A stretch of 64,000 nucleotides of DNA from Raphanus sativus (GCF_000801105.2 NC_079516.1:22605043-22669042), one strand, 5' to 3'. Counted from the stretch's first letter, positions 11,691 to 23,314 are shown. Numbers and translations are program-made. Notes: generated by a model from the sequence alone, not told the origin.

Positions 11691-13973
11691 ATGTTGTCTC
11701 TACATTCTATCGTTGATTTGATACCGTTCTCAAACAACTGGAAGATCCAGGTTAAGGTTATTCATTTGTGGAAACAAAAAACTGTGGGTGGTGGTGAAAC
11801 CATTGAGATGATTCTGTTCGATGTTAAGGTATTTTTTGCACATATTTTTGTTTAACGTGGACGATTGTTTAGTGTAATATTCTTTTCAGCTAATGTTCAA
11901 TGCGTTTTGCTTGACAGGGTAATAAATTTCAAGCTTCTGTGAAAACGGAATTGGTGCGTAACTTCGATCCCATCTTGCAAGAAGGCTGCTCTTATATTTT
12001 CACCAAATTCTCGCTGCTGCCTGCTGTTGGTATGTATAGAACTACAAAGCATCCGTACCAGATAAATTTCCTATCCAGGACCCGTGTTCTACCCAGTGAG
12101 CAACTTCCTGCGGATTTAAGCGGATTCCAACCAGTGAAGTTCAAAGAAGTGCTTGACGGCACACTAAATCCCGATTCTATGGAAAATTTTTTATTCTTTA
12201 GTTCACCAAATTCTACGGAAAAAAACAACAACTGAATCTTTTCTATGCAGATATTATCGGCCATATTGTTAAGATTTGTCACATTGAACATGTTAATGTG
12301 AATGGAAAGGAGACAGAGAAACTCTGTTTAGAGTTGCGAAACTCCGAGTAAGTTTTTTTTATTTTCTATGTTTGAGACTTATATTATTTGAACACAATGT
12401 ATATGTATAAAGTTTTTTTTTATGTTTTTGTCTATTTTTCTACATGTCAGTGATGAGAAAATTCCATTGGTGCTATGGGGAAACGTTGCATGTGATGTTA
12501 ATTATGCAGTCCAGGTGCGCAGCGACTACACAACCATCCGTGTAGTGCGTTTTGGAAAAATCACAGTGTGAAATGGTAAGAATAGAAAACAAAGTGTTAC
12601 TTTTTTTGTGAACACAACACAATTATTTAAATTGATGCGTTTACTAACGTCTAAATATTTTTTCTTATAACATGAGAAATAAGTTTCAGTAATGCTTTCA
12701 ATATCAGTGATATTGTATTGGATCCTCTGATGATTGAAGTAAAGAATTTCCTTGCTAGGTATAACTTGATTTGTTTTGGTCGTTTCTATAATTGTTTTTT
12801 TTCGTACTAATGCATATTACGGATCATGTTTCCTTTCAATATATGAGCTCAAATATATTTTTTTTGTTTTGAATTTAAATGATAGCTTGCCTGACGATGA
12901 TCTCCCTTTAGCCATTGTGGATTCAAAGTATCAGGCGATGGTTCAAGCTGTCGCTGGAGATGTTATGTTCTGCCATACACCTAAAAAAACTATTGCGGAG
13001 GTTTTGGAAACGAAACAGGTTTGTTACACCAGTTTATTTGTCTATCTTCTTCTTAATAATACTAACCAATTTTCGTACATATTGGCTGTAAGTTTTAACT
13101 TGAACAAATTTTTATTACGTACGAAAATTGTATGGTGCTGTGCACAGTCGCTGCCATTGATTCTAACATGGGATGGTTTTACTTGGCCTACAAAGTTTGT
13201 TCTAAGAAAGTCTTAAGCAACGACCAAAGTTGTTATTGTCTGAAGTGCAACATTTACAATCCACAGACTATTCCTAGGTATTGGAAATTGTTTAATATAC
13301 AATTCTTTGTACCTATTTGTTCGAAGTGGTGAAAGCAACAACTATGATATATGTAGGTATATGTTGCATTTGGTTGTCCTGGATAACACAAGCAACACTA
13401 AATTTGTGGTGTTTGATAACCATGTCACTCAACTGCTAAAGCAACCATTCTTAGCGGTGACAGGAGCATCGGACACGCCGGCGGTAGTATACTAACGAGT
13501 CCATCTTATTATTGTTTAATTTTGTGCAATTAGTTGTGATGTTGGGTTTGTTCGTTATTGTATATTAATGAAAAAGAGCTTCTCCCACAGTTGCTTAACA
13601 CTATAGTCGGCAAAACTTTCCTGTTCAAGATAGGAATCAGACGTGAGAATATTCTCAACAGACATGAATCCTACCCTGTTTTGAAGATAGTCACCGACAG
13701 GAATGTGATTTATGAATGTGACCCGTGCTTGTGTTCGAATGTAAGCTGGGTTATCCGAAAAATTGTAAGGTTGACCATAGTAGTTTGTTTAAGTATCGAT
13801 CGTTTTATGTATATATCTTTGCAGGAAACTGAAGACACATACTTTGGTATGACTCCCGCTAAACGCATTAGGGCGTTCAACGGAGATTTTGCAGAGCGTA
13901 ACGATCAAAGTTCGGCCACTAGCAGTTTAAGTTCTGTGACGAACAAGCGGATGAAGTTAGACAAAAGTGGCTG
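11691..13973 (+). pseudogene. Replication protein A 70-kDa-like gene 1 (DUF223/OB folds), broken
   Basis: An exon series with the order of plant RPA70-like proteins. Exon 1 (to 11828) has the start LHSIVDLIPFSNNWKIQVKV. Exon 2 begins at 11918 and encodes the rest of the first OB fold (FLSRTRV). Exon 3 (12251-12347) carries DIIGHIVKICHIEHVNVNGK. Exon 4 (12451-12575) carries IPLVLWGNVACDV, then 12690-12758 and 12886-13018. A zinc-ribbon C-terminal OB fold follows (NMGWFYLAYKVCSKKV...YCLKCNIYNP at about 13140-13275). The tail ends in KLDKSG. RPA70 binds single-stranded DNA in replication and repair, and relatives are encoded by plant Helitrons. Lesions: the donor expected after exon 2 (near 12183) lacks GT, and TGA at 12569-12571 interrupts exon 4 where gene 2 has TGG. 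One acceptor (near 13130) is also poor. It is probably a pseudogene. Confidence 0.75.
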
Positions 13974-13999
13974 AAGTTTGCTTTGTGTTCCAAGAAGTG

Positions 14000-14720
14000 C
14001 TGAGGCTTTTTTATTTGCTTTTTCGTTTATTTTTATTTATTTAGCTTATTTTGTTGGCTTTTTTAATTTTGCTTTTTCGTTTAGTTTTATTTCCCGCATC
14101 TAATATTATATAATCGAAAGTCTCTTTATCATAATCGACTTCCCTTTTATTATACTGGAATATATATTCTTTTAGTTATTGTATAATTAATCTTAGACAT
14201 AATTCTATTAGAGTTTAGTTTGTTTGAAATCTTTACCTTTTATGCATACTACGTCAGATATCCCTTGCTCAGCACCATTTGTCTCTCCAAACGCCATACT
14301 TTCTATTCTGTGCATCTACATCGTTACGAAGAGACATTGTCATACGAGATGCTTATAATAAGAAAAAAACATTCACATAGTTGTACAACTTTAGCATATA
14401 ACTTAATGTCAGGGCGATTAACTTTGAATTGAACGTTAGGATCATATTATCTGTATCATACTATGATAAGAAGACGCTAAATTTACGCAAAGAATTTGAT
14501 TTAGAAAATTTATAATATAAATATTAAAATTTGACCCCATTTTTGTTTTCAACGTTATCAAGAATCGATTTAGAAAATGATATCATATAAATATGAAAAT
14601 GAGACAAATGTATTTCTATAATATTACTATTAGGGTTGATCCTGCGAATTAGGGATTGCTATTGTTTGATAACCTTTAAATTTATTACCTATTTCGTAAG
14701 GAAACCTATATGGTATCATA
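14000..14720. other. Intergenic DNA between the two RPA-like genes
   Basis: AT-rich 3' flank of gene 1 with T-rich stretches. A 70-codon open frame (14220-14432) has no recognisable features. Nothing supported as a gene. Confidence 0.4.
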
Positions 14721-15150
14721 CTTTCCTACTTCTTTATCAAGGAAACATTCAATGAAATATATCTTTATTCTAGATTTTTCACAATGAATGTGTTCAATAT
14801 GAGTATTACCTCTTTCTCAAGCAAACTTTTTATGCCGTCATACATTAATCGAAATATGTTTTTATTATACGATGTTTCACAAGGAATGTTATTAATATGA
14901 GTATATATGTTATTTTAATAATTCGCTTTCCTATTTCTTTATCAAGGAAACATTCAATGAAATAAATTTTTATGTTATGAGTTTTTTCACAACGAATGTG
15001 TTGAATATGAGTATTACCTCTTTCTCAACCAAACCTTTTATGGCGTCATACTTTCCTAAATCTTTATGAAGGACACATTAATGGAAATATGTTTTTATTA
15101 TACGATGTTCCACAAGGAATGTGATTAATATGAGTATATATGTTGTCATT
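14721..15150 (+). repeat. Two-copy tandem repeat, period ~204 bp, with ~100-bp half units
   Basis: CTTTCCTACTTCTTTATCAA at 14721 recurs at 14925 as CTTTCCTATTTCTTTATCAA, and the following 200 bases match closely. Within each unit a second, diverged copy starts about half way: TTTTCACAATGAATGTGTTC versus TTTCACAAGGAATGTTATTA, each followed by ATATGAGTAT. It sits directly upstream of RPA-like gene 2. Confidence 0.7.
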
Positions 15151-15272
15151 AATCATTTGCTTTGTCTTCAAGTTGAAGTCAAGGAGAGCCCTATATACTA
15201 TGACTATATATATAGTCCTCGCCATTTCATGCTTCAATACACACATTCAAGTTCATCTCGAACGGAAAAAAA

Positions 15273-17765
15273 ATGATGGCTACCAGTGCAATTTCTGAGC
15301 TTAAACCTTACAAGTCAATGTGGATGATTAAGGTTAAAGTGCTTAAATTATGGAAGCAATATTCGGCTGCAGGTGGAGAAACTATGGAGATGGTTCTCAA
15401 TGATGCCATTGTATGATTTTTTTAGAAATTTGTAGTTCTTTTTTCTTTATACTATCGATTGGCTATATTTTACTTATTTTTTTACATTCCAAATAACTAA
15501 CTTATTGTTTTATATTCTTTTATGTCTTAGGGTGATAAAATCCATGCATCAATGAAGAAAGAGTTGGTTTCACAGTTTGAACCTGCTCTTAAACAAGGGT
15601 ACACGAAGATACTCTTAAATTTTGCACTAACCCAGTCTGTAGGTTCCTATCGAACTTCCATGCATCCTTATAAAATTCCTCTCGACGACCCGTGTTCGTT
15701 TCTGTGATAATTTTCCAGACAATGTCCCCAATTACACACCTATGAAATACAGAGATGTATTTCAAGGGGCTATGAATCCGGATTACTTGGTTGGTGAGTT
15801 GTGCTATGTTCCTTTACTCTACTCTTCTTTGGTATTTAAAATGTTTCTGCTATATCTTTAATAATAGTGTTCAAAACTAATTGTGTTATATGTTGCAGAT
15901 GTAATTGGTCAGATTGTGGAGGTGAGTAATGTTGAAGTTGTTGCTGTCAATGGAAAGGATACAAATAAGATAGCTTTGCAACTTCGCGACTCAGAGTAAG
16001 TGTATTATACCGAGTTTTGTGTAGATTTAAGTTTAAGAAAATATTTGATCATGTCTGAATTTATTATGATTGTATTCTGTTTCAGGGATGATCGTCTTAT
16101 AGTTGTCTTGTGGGGAAAATTTGCCAATGATGTTGATGATGCAGTCTAGGGAAGTAATGGACAGTCGGTTCTTTTTGTGTTACGGTTTGGGAAAATTAAA
16201 GTGTGGAAAGATAAAATTTTGTATTTTTTCTGATTCATTTATTGTGGTTGTTCAAAAATTATTTTCACGGTCTTTTGTTCGGGGCAGATGAGTATAGCAT
16301 TTCAAATGCGTACAATGTTTCTGACATCTTTGTCAATCCAACGAACGCACAAGGTAAGGCTTTTATTGAAATGTATGTTTTATAAGCATTATTGTAGATA
16401 GAAACATTTGTTATTTCTGACTATAATTGTATTATGCTCATGTGTTCTTAGGTTGCCAAAAGAATAGTATGTCTTTATCCATTGTTGAGGCTAATCCTAA
16501 CAAATCAATTTCTGGTGTCTCTGATAAGGAATATTTCTTTGTGAACACACAGAGAAAGAATATCGCTGAGCTTTTGGATACAAAACAAGTAACTGTTATT
16601 ACACTGTTTCAACATTTTTTTTTGAGGAACGAGTCATACGATACCGCATCTTTTAACTTTTGTAAGCGGAGAGGTGCGTTCTCTTGAGCATGATTGTTTC
16701 AATTGATGGTGATATGGGTTGGTTCTATCTCAGCTGCAAAGTGTGTTCAAAGAAAGTTTTAGCTGTTCCAAATGATACCATTGAAGATGGTACTAGCGAG
16801 GATGTGATGGGGCATATATACTTTTGTGTCAAATGTAACACCTATAATCCTTCGATTATCCCAAGGTGAGGAACACATGGTTTTATGATTTTTTAGATAT
16901 TTTGTATTACTTGCATCAATTTTGTATGTACACATATATGAATTAACTTTATTGTCAGTTAGGTACAAGTTGCATTTGGTTGTTGTTGATGAGACAAAAG
17001 TGACAACAAAGTTACTTCTGTTTGATAACCATGATGTGCAACTTCTTCGTCAACAATGCATTGAGCTGGCAGGACCGTTGCTAAAAGATAAGGTATATCG
17101 TGAAACTATATATTTGAATATCGTCTTACATAATTTAGTGTTAATATTTATATATATTTTGTGCATTGTAGATAAAGGAGACTAATGTTATGCCTCCTCT
17201 GAGTAGTATTGTTGGGAAAAAGTTTCTCTTTAAACTAAGTGTTGAGAAGGAGAATTTTCAATACAAACATGATACGTACAAGGTTATGAAGATCATCACA
17301 AACAAAGATTTGATTGAGGAGTTCGAGCAATTCGGGTCGCCTAATGTATAGACCTGACGGAAACTTTACTCTCCATTACGATTTATGTGTACAATTTATT
17401 AACCTGTATGTAAATGTTTCTTTCAGGGGAGTGAAGACACGATGGTGCCATATAACTCAGCCCAATCCGAAGCTCCTGAGGTATGTATATTGTATTATGC
17501 CTAGAGAGAGTTAATATGTCTATATTATATTGACTTTTTGTTTTTTTTTAATATGGAGATCACTTATACATATCTTATATTTGTAGGGCAATTTAACGCT
17601 ACCCGGATCGTCATCACCCAGATCAGTTTCATGTGATCAGATGACACCAGCAAAGCGCCAACGTGGTCCCGTAAAGAATTTAGAGGAAGCATTTGACCAG
17701 AGTTCGGTGAGAAGAGTGCAGTTCTAATCAAAATCAAGGAAGAGAAGGTTGAAAAAAGTGGCTGA
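15273..17765 (+). pseudogene. Replication protein A 70-kDa-like gene 2, broken
   Basis: Same exon order as gene 1. The ATG at 15273 opens exon 1 (ISELKPYKSMWMIKVKVLKLWKQ). Exon 2 follows an acceptor near 15531 and ends at GGTTG|GTGAGT (about 15793). Exon 3 (from about 15899) encodes DVIGQIVEVSNVEVVAVNGK. Exon 4 encodes DDRLIVVLWGKFANDVDDAV. The C-terminal zinc-ribbon OB fold is at about 16690-16865 (GDMGWFYLSCKVCSKKV...FCVKCNTYNP), then YKLHLVVVDET and the KSG tail. Lesions: a frameshift in exon 2 near 15675, an in-frame TAG at 16147-16149, and a shift near the C-terminus around 17730. The stops differ from those of gene 1, so the two decayed independently after duplication. RPA-like proteins bind single-stranded DNA; this copy is unlikely to make a full product. 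Confidence 0.75.
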
Positions 17766-18550
17766 AGATCGAACAAGATGATCTATCATGGAGGCTTTCT
17801 ATAGAATTTTAATATCAAAGTTTTTTTTTTCCTTTCAGTTGTTTTTTAATTGCGGTTTATGTGAAGCCAGTTTCAGACTTCAATTGGTTTTGGTGCGTTT
17901 TTAATATATAATAGAAAGCCTCATTCAATTTATATATTCTTCACATTTTATATTCTTCACATTTTCTGTGATTTATTTTTCTAGCATGTTCTACCGTGCA
18001 TCTTAATATGCATAAAAATCCGTAGAGTTGATAGTGATTACCTTTTTCGGCTGCTCCTTTTAAGACCCAAATATTGTATTTGCTGGCTTTTTCTTCTCTT
18101 TTTTTTTCCACACAATAATAGTTATCCGTATTCGAGAAAATGTATAATTGTTATGTATAAAAACACTTCTTATAAAACACTTCTTATAAAATGTATAACA
18201 TGCACCATGAAAGACAATATGAGAAGAAGATTTGTTTTTAAAAAAAAAAAAATTGTGCAGCTTTTGTTCAACTTTTGGAAATTAGTTGTTTCTTTTCCTT
18301 CTATATTGTGGTTTTCTTTTAAATTATGTTTATGTGCTTTGCTACCTATCGTTGCTATATTTAATCATTTTATTTTGGGTTTCTAATAAAATTTAAGTTA
18401 TGATTATGCTTGCTATCCTGTTCTACTTTCAAAAACTATATAAACAGAGTGATTGATAGTTAGATTCCTATGCTCATAATTGTAATTTTTATAAATGCGT
18501 GTCACTTTGCTAACCCACCTAACTAATCATCTAAAGTGTTTTGGTCAGAC
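17766..18550. other. Intergenic DNA after RPA-like gene 2
   Basis: AT-rich with T-runs. A 77-codon open frame (18153-18386) is of low complexity and not supported. ACTTCTTATAAAA repeats twice near 18168-18190. Confidence 0.4.
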
Positions 18551-18977
18551 GTTGAGGTATAACATTATCAATATTTGGTCTGTCAAAAGAAATTCACAAA
18601 CATGAATGTTTTTGGAAATTTATCTTATATCAAGTTGACCAGCGGTTGTTCTCAATGGACGGACTTCTGTGAGGCAAAATTTCGTCGGTTGAAATTCTAG
18701 GTGCCTGCCTTTGTTACCTGCGTCAGATTTGACTGCATCACATTAGTTTCGATTCAGAACAACCGTTGAGGTATAACATTATCAAGATTTGGCCTGTGAA
18801 AACAAAATCACAAACATGAATGTTTTTGGAAACTTATCTTAGGAACTATCAAGTTGACCAGCGGTTGTTCTCAATGGACGGACTGTTGTGAGGCTAAATT
18901 TCGTCGGTTGGAATTCTTTGTCCCTGCCTTTGTTACCTGCGTCAGATTTGACTGCATCACATTAGTTTTGATTCAGA
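18551..18977 (+). repeat. Two-copy tandem repeat, period 214 bp
   Basis: GTTGAGGTATAACATTATCA at 18551 recurs at 18765. Both units run through CAAACATGAATGTTTTTGG, AAGTTGACCAGCGGTTGTTC, GTGAGGC and TTTGACTGCATCACATTAGTTT with few differences. The composition is richer in GC than the surroundings. No coding frame spans it. Confidence 0.8.
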
Positions 18978-20120
18978 TCTTCCACATATGGTTAAATTAA
19001 ACCTTCATATAATAAAATCAGATAACGAAATTCAATTTATATAGCCGAATATGATTTTGCGTTGTTTCAAAACCTCGATCTAATCATTGTATGGGTTATC
19101 TACATCTTTCAAGGACAGTTTTGAATCACTCAATATGAAATATAAAAGAATCAACTAATTTCTATTTCAGATCCGAACAGTATAATTGCTAATTTGTTTA
19201 TTGGAAGACGAGACTAACCTGACCGCGATCTATCTTGATCTTTACATGCAAGATCCCGATGTGTTTAGAGGTAGCCGGAACGAAAAACTGTCCTGAAATG
19301 TTCGATTGATTGATATTTGATCGGTAATGAAGAGTTCTTGCGAAGGAATGCGAGAGAAGAAATATTTTTTTTGGTCAAAGAGAAGAAATATCAACCGACA
19401 AAATGAGAGAGCAAATGATACATCATAGCTGGAATCACTTTACAGAACATGTTTCAGAATTTTCGGTTTTGGGCTTAATATATTAAATGAATGCATATTA
19501 TTTGGCCCATAATCTCATAAAAGGCATTTGAGATCGTATCAAACCAGGTTCAGCTACATAGGGGATTACACATCCCCCCCATTCCACTCAGTCACTACAA
19601 TATATATGATATGATGTTATCCTTAAATCAAAGTGATTGTAAAGAATTAATGCTAATTAACATCAGATCTCATTAATTGGGAGTTCTCTTCAATTACGAT
19701 TTATAAATAAGGAAATATCAATTTAATTAGACGATTTATAAATTAGTCATTATCATACGAATTTGTCCTAATTGCTTCAACATTTATATTACCATTTATT
19801 CTATTCAAGGTACTCAAAACTCGTGATATTTTTGTTTGCTAAATATATATATAAAACCTGCTTAAAGTTTAACCACATTTATATCACCTCATAATAAACA
19901 ATTTCAACATCAACTCATCTGGCATTTTTCAAATTACTGCTGGACACATTTATATACTCATAGAAAGAAATAATATATAATTACGTGATATTCATTTCCG
20001 TGTTAGTATACGCAAAAGAAAAAATGCAGCATTATACGTATATAACCTATTATATCTTAATTTGTAGACAAAATCACATATCATCTAGAATCTACGCTTT
20101 TGAAGTTGCATAGAATCCCA
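18978..20120. other. Intergenic DNA, no gene seen
   Basis: AT-rich. The stretch near 19180-19560 (GACCGCGATCTATCTTGATC..., GGGGATTACACATCCCCCCC) is less AT-rich but has no long frame or recognisable motif. Confidence 0.4.
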
Positions 20121-20658
20121 TCTATATTATTTTGTGTTCTATTTTTAATATATTTGAGTTCCTGATTTCGATTAAAATTCATCATGATTCTTTTTGATGA
20201 ATGATTAAGTTGCTGGTTTAATTTAAAATATGTGTCCTACTACTAATCTTAATCTATCGATATCTACACACAATTTTTATAATAACTAAACTAAGGTGAC
20301 CCACTCAATATTGAGAATTGAAAAGAACAAAGCATGCCAAAATGCACTATGACCGAGATTACCTGATTTGATTAAGCATGCAAAAAAGCAATAATTTGGA
20401 GAATTGAAATGAATTTATATGACTTCGACATCAGCCTTTTTAAAGCTGCTTACTCCCTTCATCCTATGCGTTTTTTCATATCACTCTGAAGAAAGCTTTA
20501 TTAAAGCTGGTAGTTTATATTCCTTGTTCATGCCTTATTTAAGCTTTTGTTCATAGTTCTTCTTCTTGCACTTTCAAATCGTAAACAACAGAGAGAGAGA
20601 GAGTACAAACGAATTGAGAAAAATAAAAAAGCACGCAAAGAAGCTTTGTATCAGCACG

Positions 20659-21258
20659 ATGGGTTCCGATAGAACCGTTAACAACTACACCACGCTCGAA
20701 ATCATTATCTTATCTGAAGACAACGACAATACACCTAATGATGATACCAACAGCTATTTCCAAAACATCAGTCTCCGGTACTTTGTAGACGAACCACTCC
20801 AAATGAAGACTCAACACGAAAAGTTCAAGGAACTCTGCATGATGAACGGCAATCCAGAGGCACACTACATTGAGGGCATACTCCAGTACTTTGAACACAA
20901 AAACAAAGTCACAGGTATGTATCATCTTCGCCAATCAGCCTGGTTAAACTATTCAAACGGAATTCATCTCTACGGCTTATTAATGCTTGCCCGAGGTCAC
21001 TATCCAACCGGAAAAAAATATAAGGATAAACTTCAATGGAAACTAAGTATATCAACCTCCGATTTATGCTGGGAAAGTATCAAGAATTCACTTAGTCCAA
21101 TCTATGTCGAAATGAAGAGGCGTTATCTTGTTAATATGGTAAACCTGGCGCCAAGGGCACAACATTTGTGTCATGATAGCATGGCGGAAGTGTGCGAGCA
21201 TTGTTATTACTACAAAAGGCTGAACCAATTTTATGTCTTCGCAACTAATAAAGTATAA
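20659..21258 (+). CDS. F-box-associated (At2g35280-like) C-terminal domain protein lacking an F-box
   Basis: An intact single-exon frame of 199 residues from the ATG at 20659 (MGSDRTVNNY...); an upstream in-frame ATG at 20566 would add 31 basic residues. The body SYFQNISLRYFV...EKFKELCMMNGNPEAHYIEGILQYFEH...LYGLLMLARGHYPTGKKYKDKLQW...DLCWESIKNSL matches the repeat-like C-terminal region of the At2g35280/At1g67623 F-box family. It ends with a Cys-His motif (CEHCYYYKRLNQFYVFA). Family members carry an N-terminal F-box for the SCF ubiquitin ligase. This one has only an acidic, low-complexity N-terminus, so a substrate-binding domain without a Skp1 contact is expected. Its promoter region resembles that of the broken copy at 10233-10827. 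Confidence 0.7.
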   Translation: MGSDRTVNNYTTLEIIILSEDNDNTPNDDTNSYFQNISLRYFVDEPLQMKTQHEKFKELCMMNGNPEAHYIEGILQYFEHKNKVTGMYHLRQSAWLNYSNGIHLYGLLMLARGHYPTGKKYKDKLQWKLSISTSDLCWESIKNSLSPIYVEMKRRYLVNMVNLAPRAQHLCHDSMAEVCEHCYYYKRLNQFYVFATNKV

Positions 21259-21769
21259 ACTTGGAGGGGAGAGTTGTAATAACATTTTCTATGGGAGATG
21301 TATGGAAACTTTTATTATCAATGTCTATTTTCTTATTTTGTCTTTCATTGTTTAGTTTTATATGATGAATTGAGAAATATTCATTGTGTATGTTTATCAT
21401 TGTTAAGTTTTATTTGATGGATTTTAATATTTTTCTAAATGGTATCGCATCTTTATATTATAGTTCCCGAATATAATTAGAAATTTAATACATTATTATC
21501 GCTTAGTTGAAGATGAATGTTATCGGAAAATTAAGAAAAGAAAGGTTGAAATACAATCATTTCACATCCATATATACGATATAATTGATACATTTTTTTG
21601 TATGGAAATAATAAAAAATATTTCCATTTCGGATAGGTATATCATTTTCAACGTAAAACACTTTTCTATCATATATATCCGAGAAGTATACAATGTATTT
21701 TAATTTGGATATGTTAATTAATTATCATTTATTGATGATTTTGAAAAGAAGACAAAACCAATATGGTAT

Positions 21770-22189
21770 TTTTGATCTTATACAAGCATGACACATTCAA
21801 AGTCAACAAGATAATGACCAATCTTGATATCATCTCTGAGTTTGTGTCACCAAATCCCCTAAAGGTAAGTGTCTTTTATATTTATTTCGTTTCTCATCCA
21901 TTTACCATTTAATAGTTTGAACAATGAGATTATATGTGAGTTTGGCTTCTCCCTTTTCCAAAAAATAAATATTTAATATTTATTTGGGTTATAATGTTTT
22001 GCAAATCAGGAATCCTTGATTCTAATGAGTGAAGGTTCGTCGCAGGAACGTTATCCAAGTGATCTAACCCCAGCTAAACATAGAGGAGGACCTGTCGTGA
22101 ATTTGGATGAAGAACCCTATTTGAACTCTGTTACGAAATCAGGCATCACTACTCGGATCAAGAAGGAAAAGCATGACAAAAGTGGGTAG
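21770..22189 (+). pseudogene. RPA70-like C-terminal fragment (third RPA locus)
   Basis: Only the last exons remain. The segment near 21785-21865 encodes KHDTFKVNKIMTNLDIISEF, matching KHDTYKVMKIITNKDLIEEF of gene 2, and ends at a GTAAGT donor. After an intron, 22021-22189 encodes a tail with the TPAKH-RGG motif and ends in KHDKSG, like the KSG ends of genes 1 and 2. All OB-fold exons are missing. It follows the F-box-like gene in the same order as 10233 to 11691 and ends about 270 bp before the Helitron 3' end at 22461. Confidence 0.7.
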
Positions 22190-22775
22190 GTGGAGACACA
22201 TTTGAAACTATATAAAAGATGCATTCACTTTCACATTATTTTTAATAAGTTTCAACTATTTATGCTTTGGTTTTCTATTATTCTTCATTTTAACTAAAAT
22301 ATAAAAACATCGACATTAAATCAACTGCAGCATTCTATGTATATATCATATTATTTCTTAATTTAAAATTTTACAATTTCTAATCTCCTTCTATATTATT
22401 ACAAAATCAACTATTGTTGTAACAGAACCTCACTCCGCGCAGGGCGCGGATTATCACCTAGTATATCCTATTAAAATTAAAGTACAAATGAGAAATAACT
22501 CTTATTTCTTTTCATTATTTACACTTTTTGCCACTGGTTTAGATTAAAAAGATTTTGCTAATTTATCCAAATCATTTCACACAAAGTCATTAGCAAAGCC
22601 CATTACGATTTTTTAATTAACATTTTAATGGGTTTGCGTTTTGTCTAATTGTCTTATATCTAATCATCTCTAATCTTTAACCATTTGATTGGGCCTTTGT
22701 TATTCACCATTTTCTTTTAACACGTATAAACCAGCAATTAAAAAGCCTATTTAGTAATACTATATATTGCTTTAT

Positions 22776-22814
22776 ACATATATATATATATATATTATAT
22801 ATATTATATATATA

Positions 22815-22877
<63 letters not shown>
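22776..22877. repeat. (TA)n microsatellite
   Basis: About 100 bases of almost pure TA dinucleotides with a few TT breaks. It is self-complementary and a likely site of length polymorphism and assembly error. Confidence 0.9.
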
Positions 22878-22878
<1 letters not shown>

Positions 22879-23264
22879 AATTACATAATAAACATTAAAT
22901 AATTTTTAAAAATTAAAATTTGAATTTACTGATATACATAAATCTTGTCAATTTATATTTGATATACAATAATATTTGAACATAAACTTATGCATTTCTA
23001 AATATTTAAACCAAATATTTTACTCCATGCAAGTGAACGAGTATAAAAATATACCAAATATTTATTTTACTGACCATAAAATTAACAAACTACCACAGAC
23101 ACAATATATGATTAACAAAAATCAGTTTCAACTATTTAGATACAAATAACTAATGTAATTCATCATTCAAACAAACATTGCACCATATAATATAAGATAT
23201 TTAATATCACAATTTTATAACCTATAATAAATATCACAACATTTCAAACCGAAAAAAACAAATG

Positions 23265-23289
23265 TACGGATGCGCAGATCAAAGTCTAG
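23265..23289 (+). mobile_element. Degenerate Helitron 3' terminus
   Basis: GTACGGATGCGCAGATCAAAG followed by TCTAG and T resembles the Brassicaceae Helitron end GTACGGGTCAAA-TCTAGT. The hairpin is worn. The preceding AT-rich DNA (22462-23264) is probably its body; no convincing 5' end was found. Confidence 0.45.
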
Positions 23290-23314
23290 TGATTTTTAAA
23301 TGTTCATAAAAAAA

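Larger units (their letters stand above)
20121..22461 (+). mobile_element. Candidate Helitron carrying F-box-like and RPA-like sequence
   Basis: The right end is a textbook plant Helitron 3' terminus: a perfect hairpin CCGCGC-AGG-GCGCGG, the spacer ATTATCAC, then CTAG at 22458-22461 followed by T. A possible left end is TCTATATTATTTTG at 20121, preceded by A as expected for insertion between A and T. Between them lie the intact F-box-associated gene (20659-21258) and a fragment of an RPA-like gene (about 21770-22189). The 3' end is strong; the 5' end is only a pattern match, and the true element may be longer or shorter. Plant Helitrons are known both to encode RPA-like proteins and to capture host gene pieces. 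Confidence 0.45.

Noticed and set aside
22776..22877. Long AT palindrome as a regulatory or cruciform site
   Set aside because: It is a simple (TA)n microsatellite; self-complementarity is automatic.
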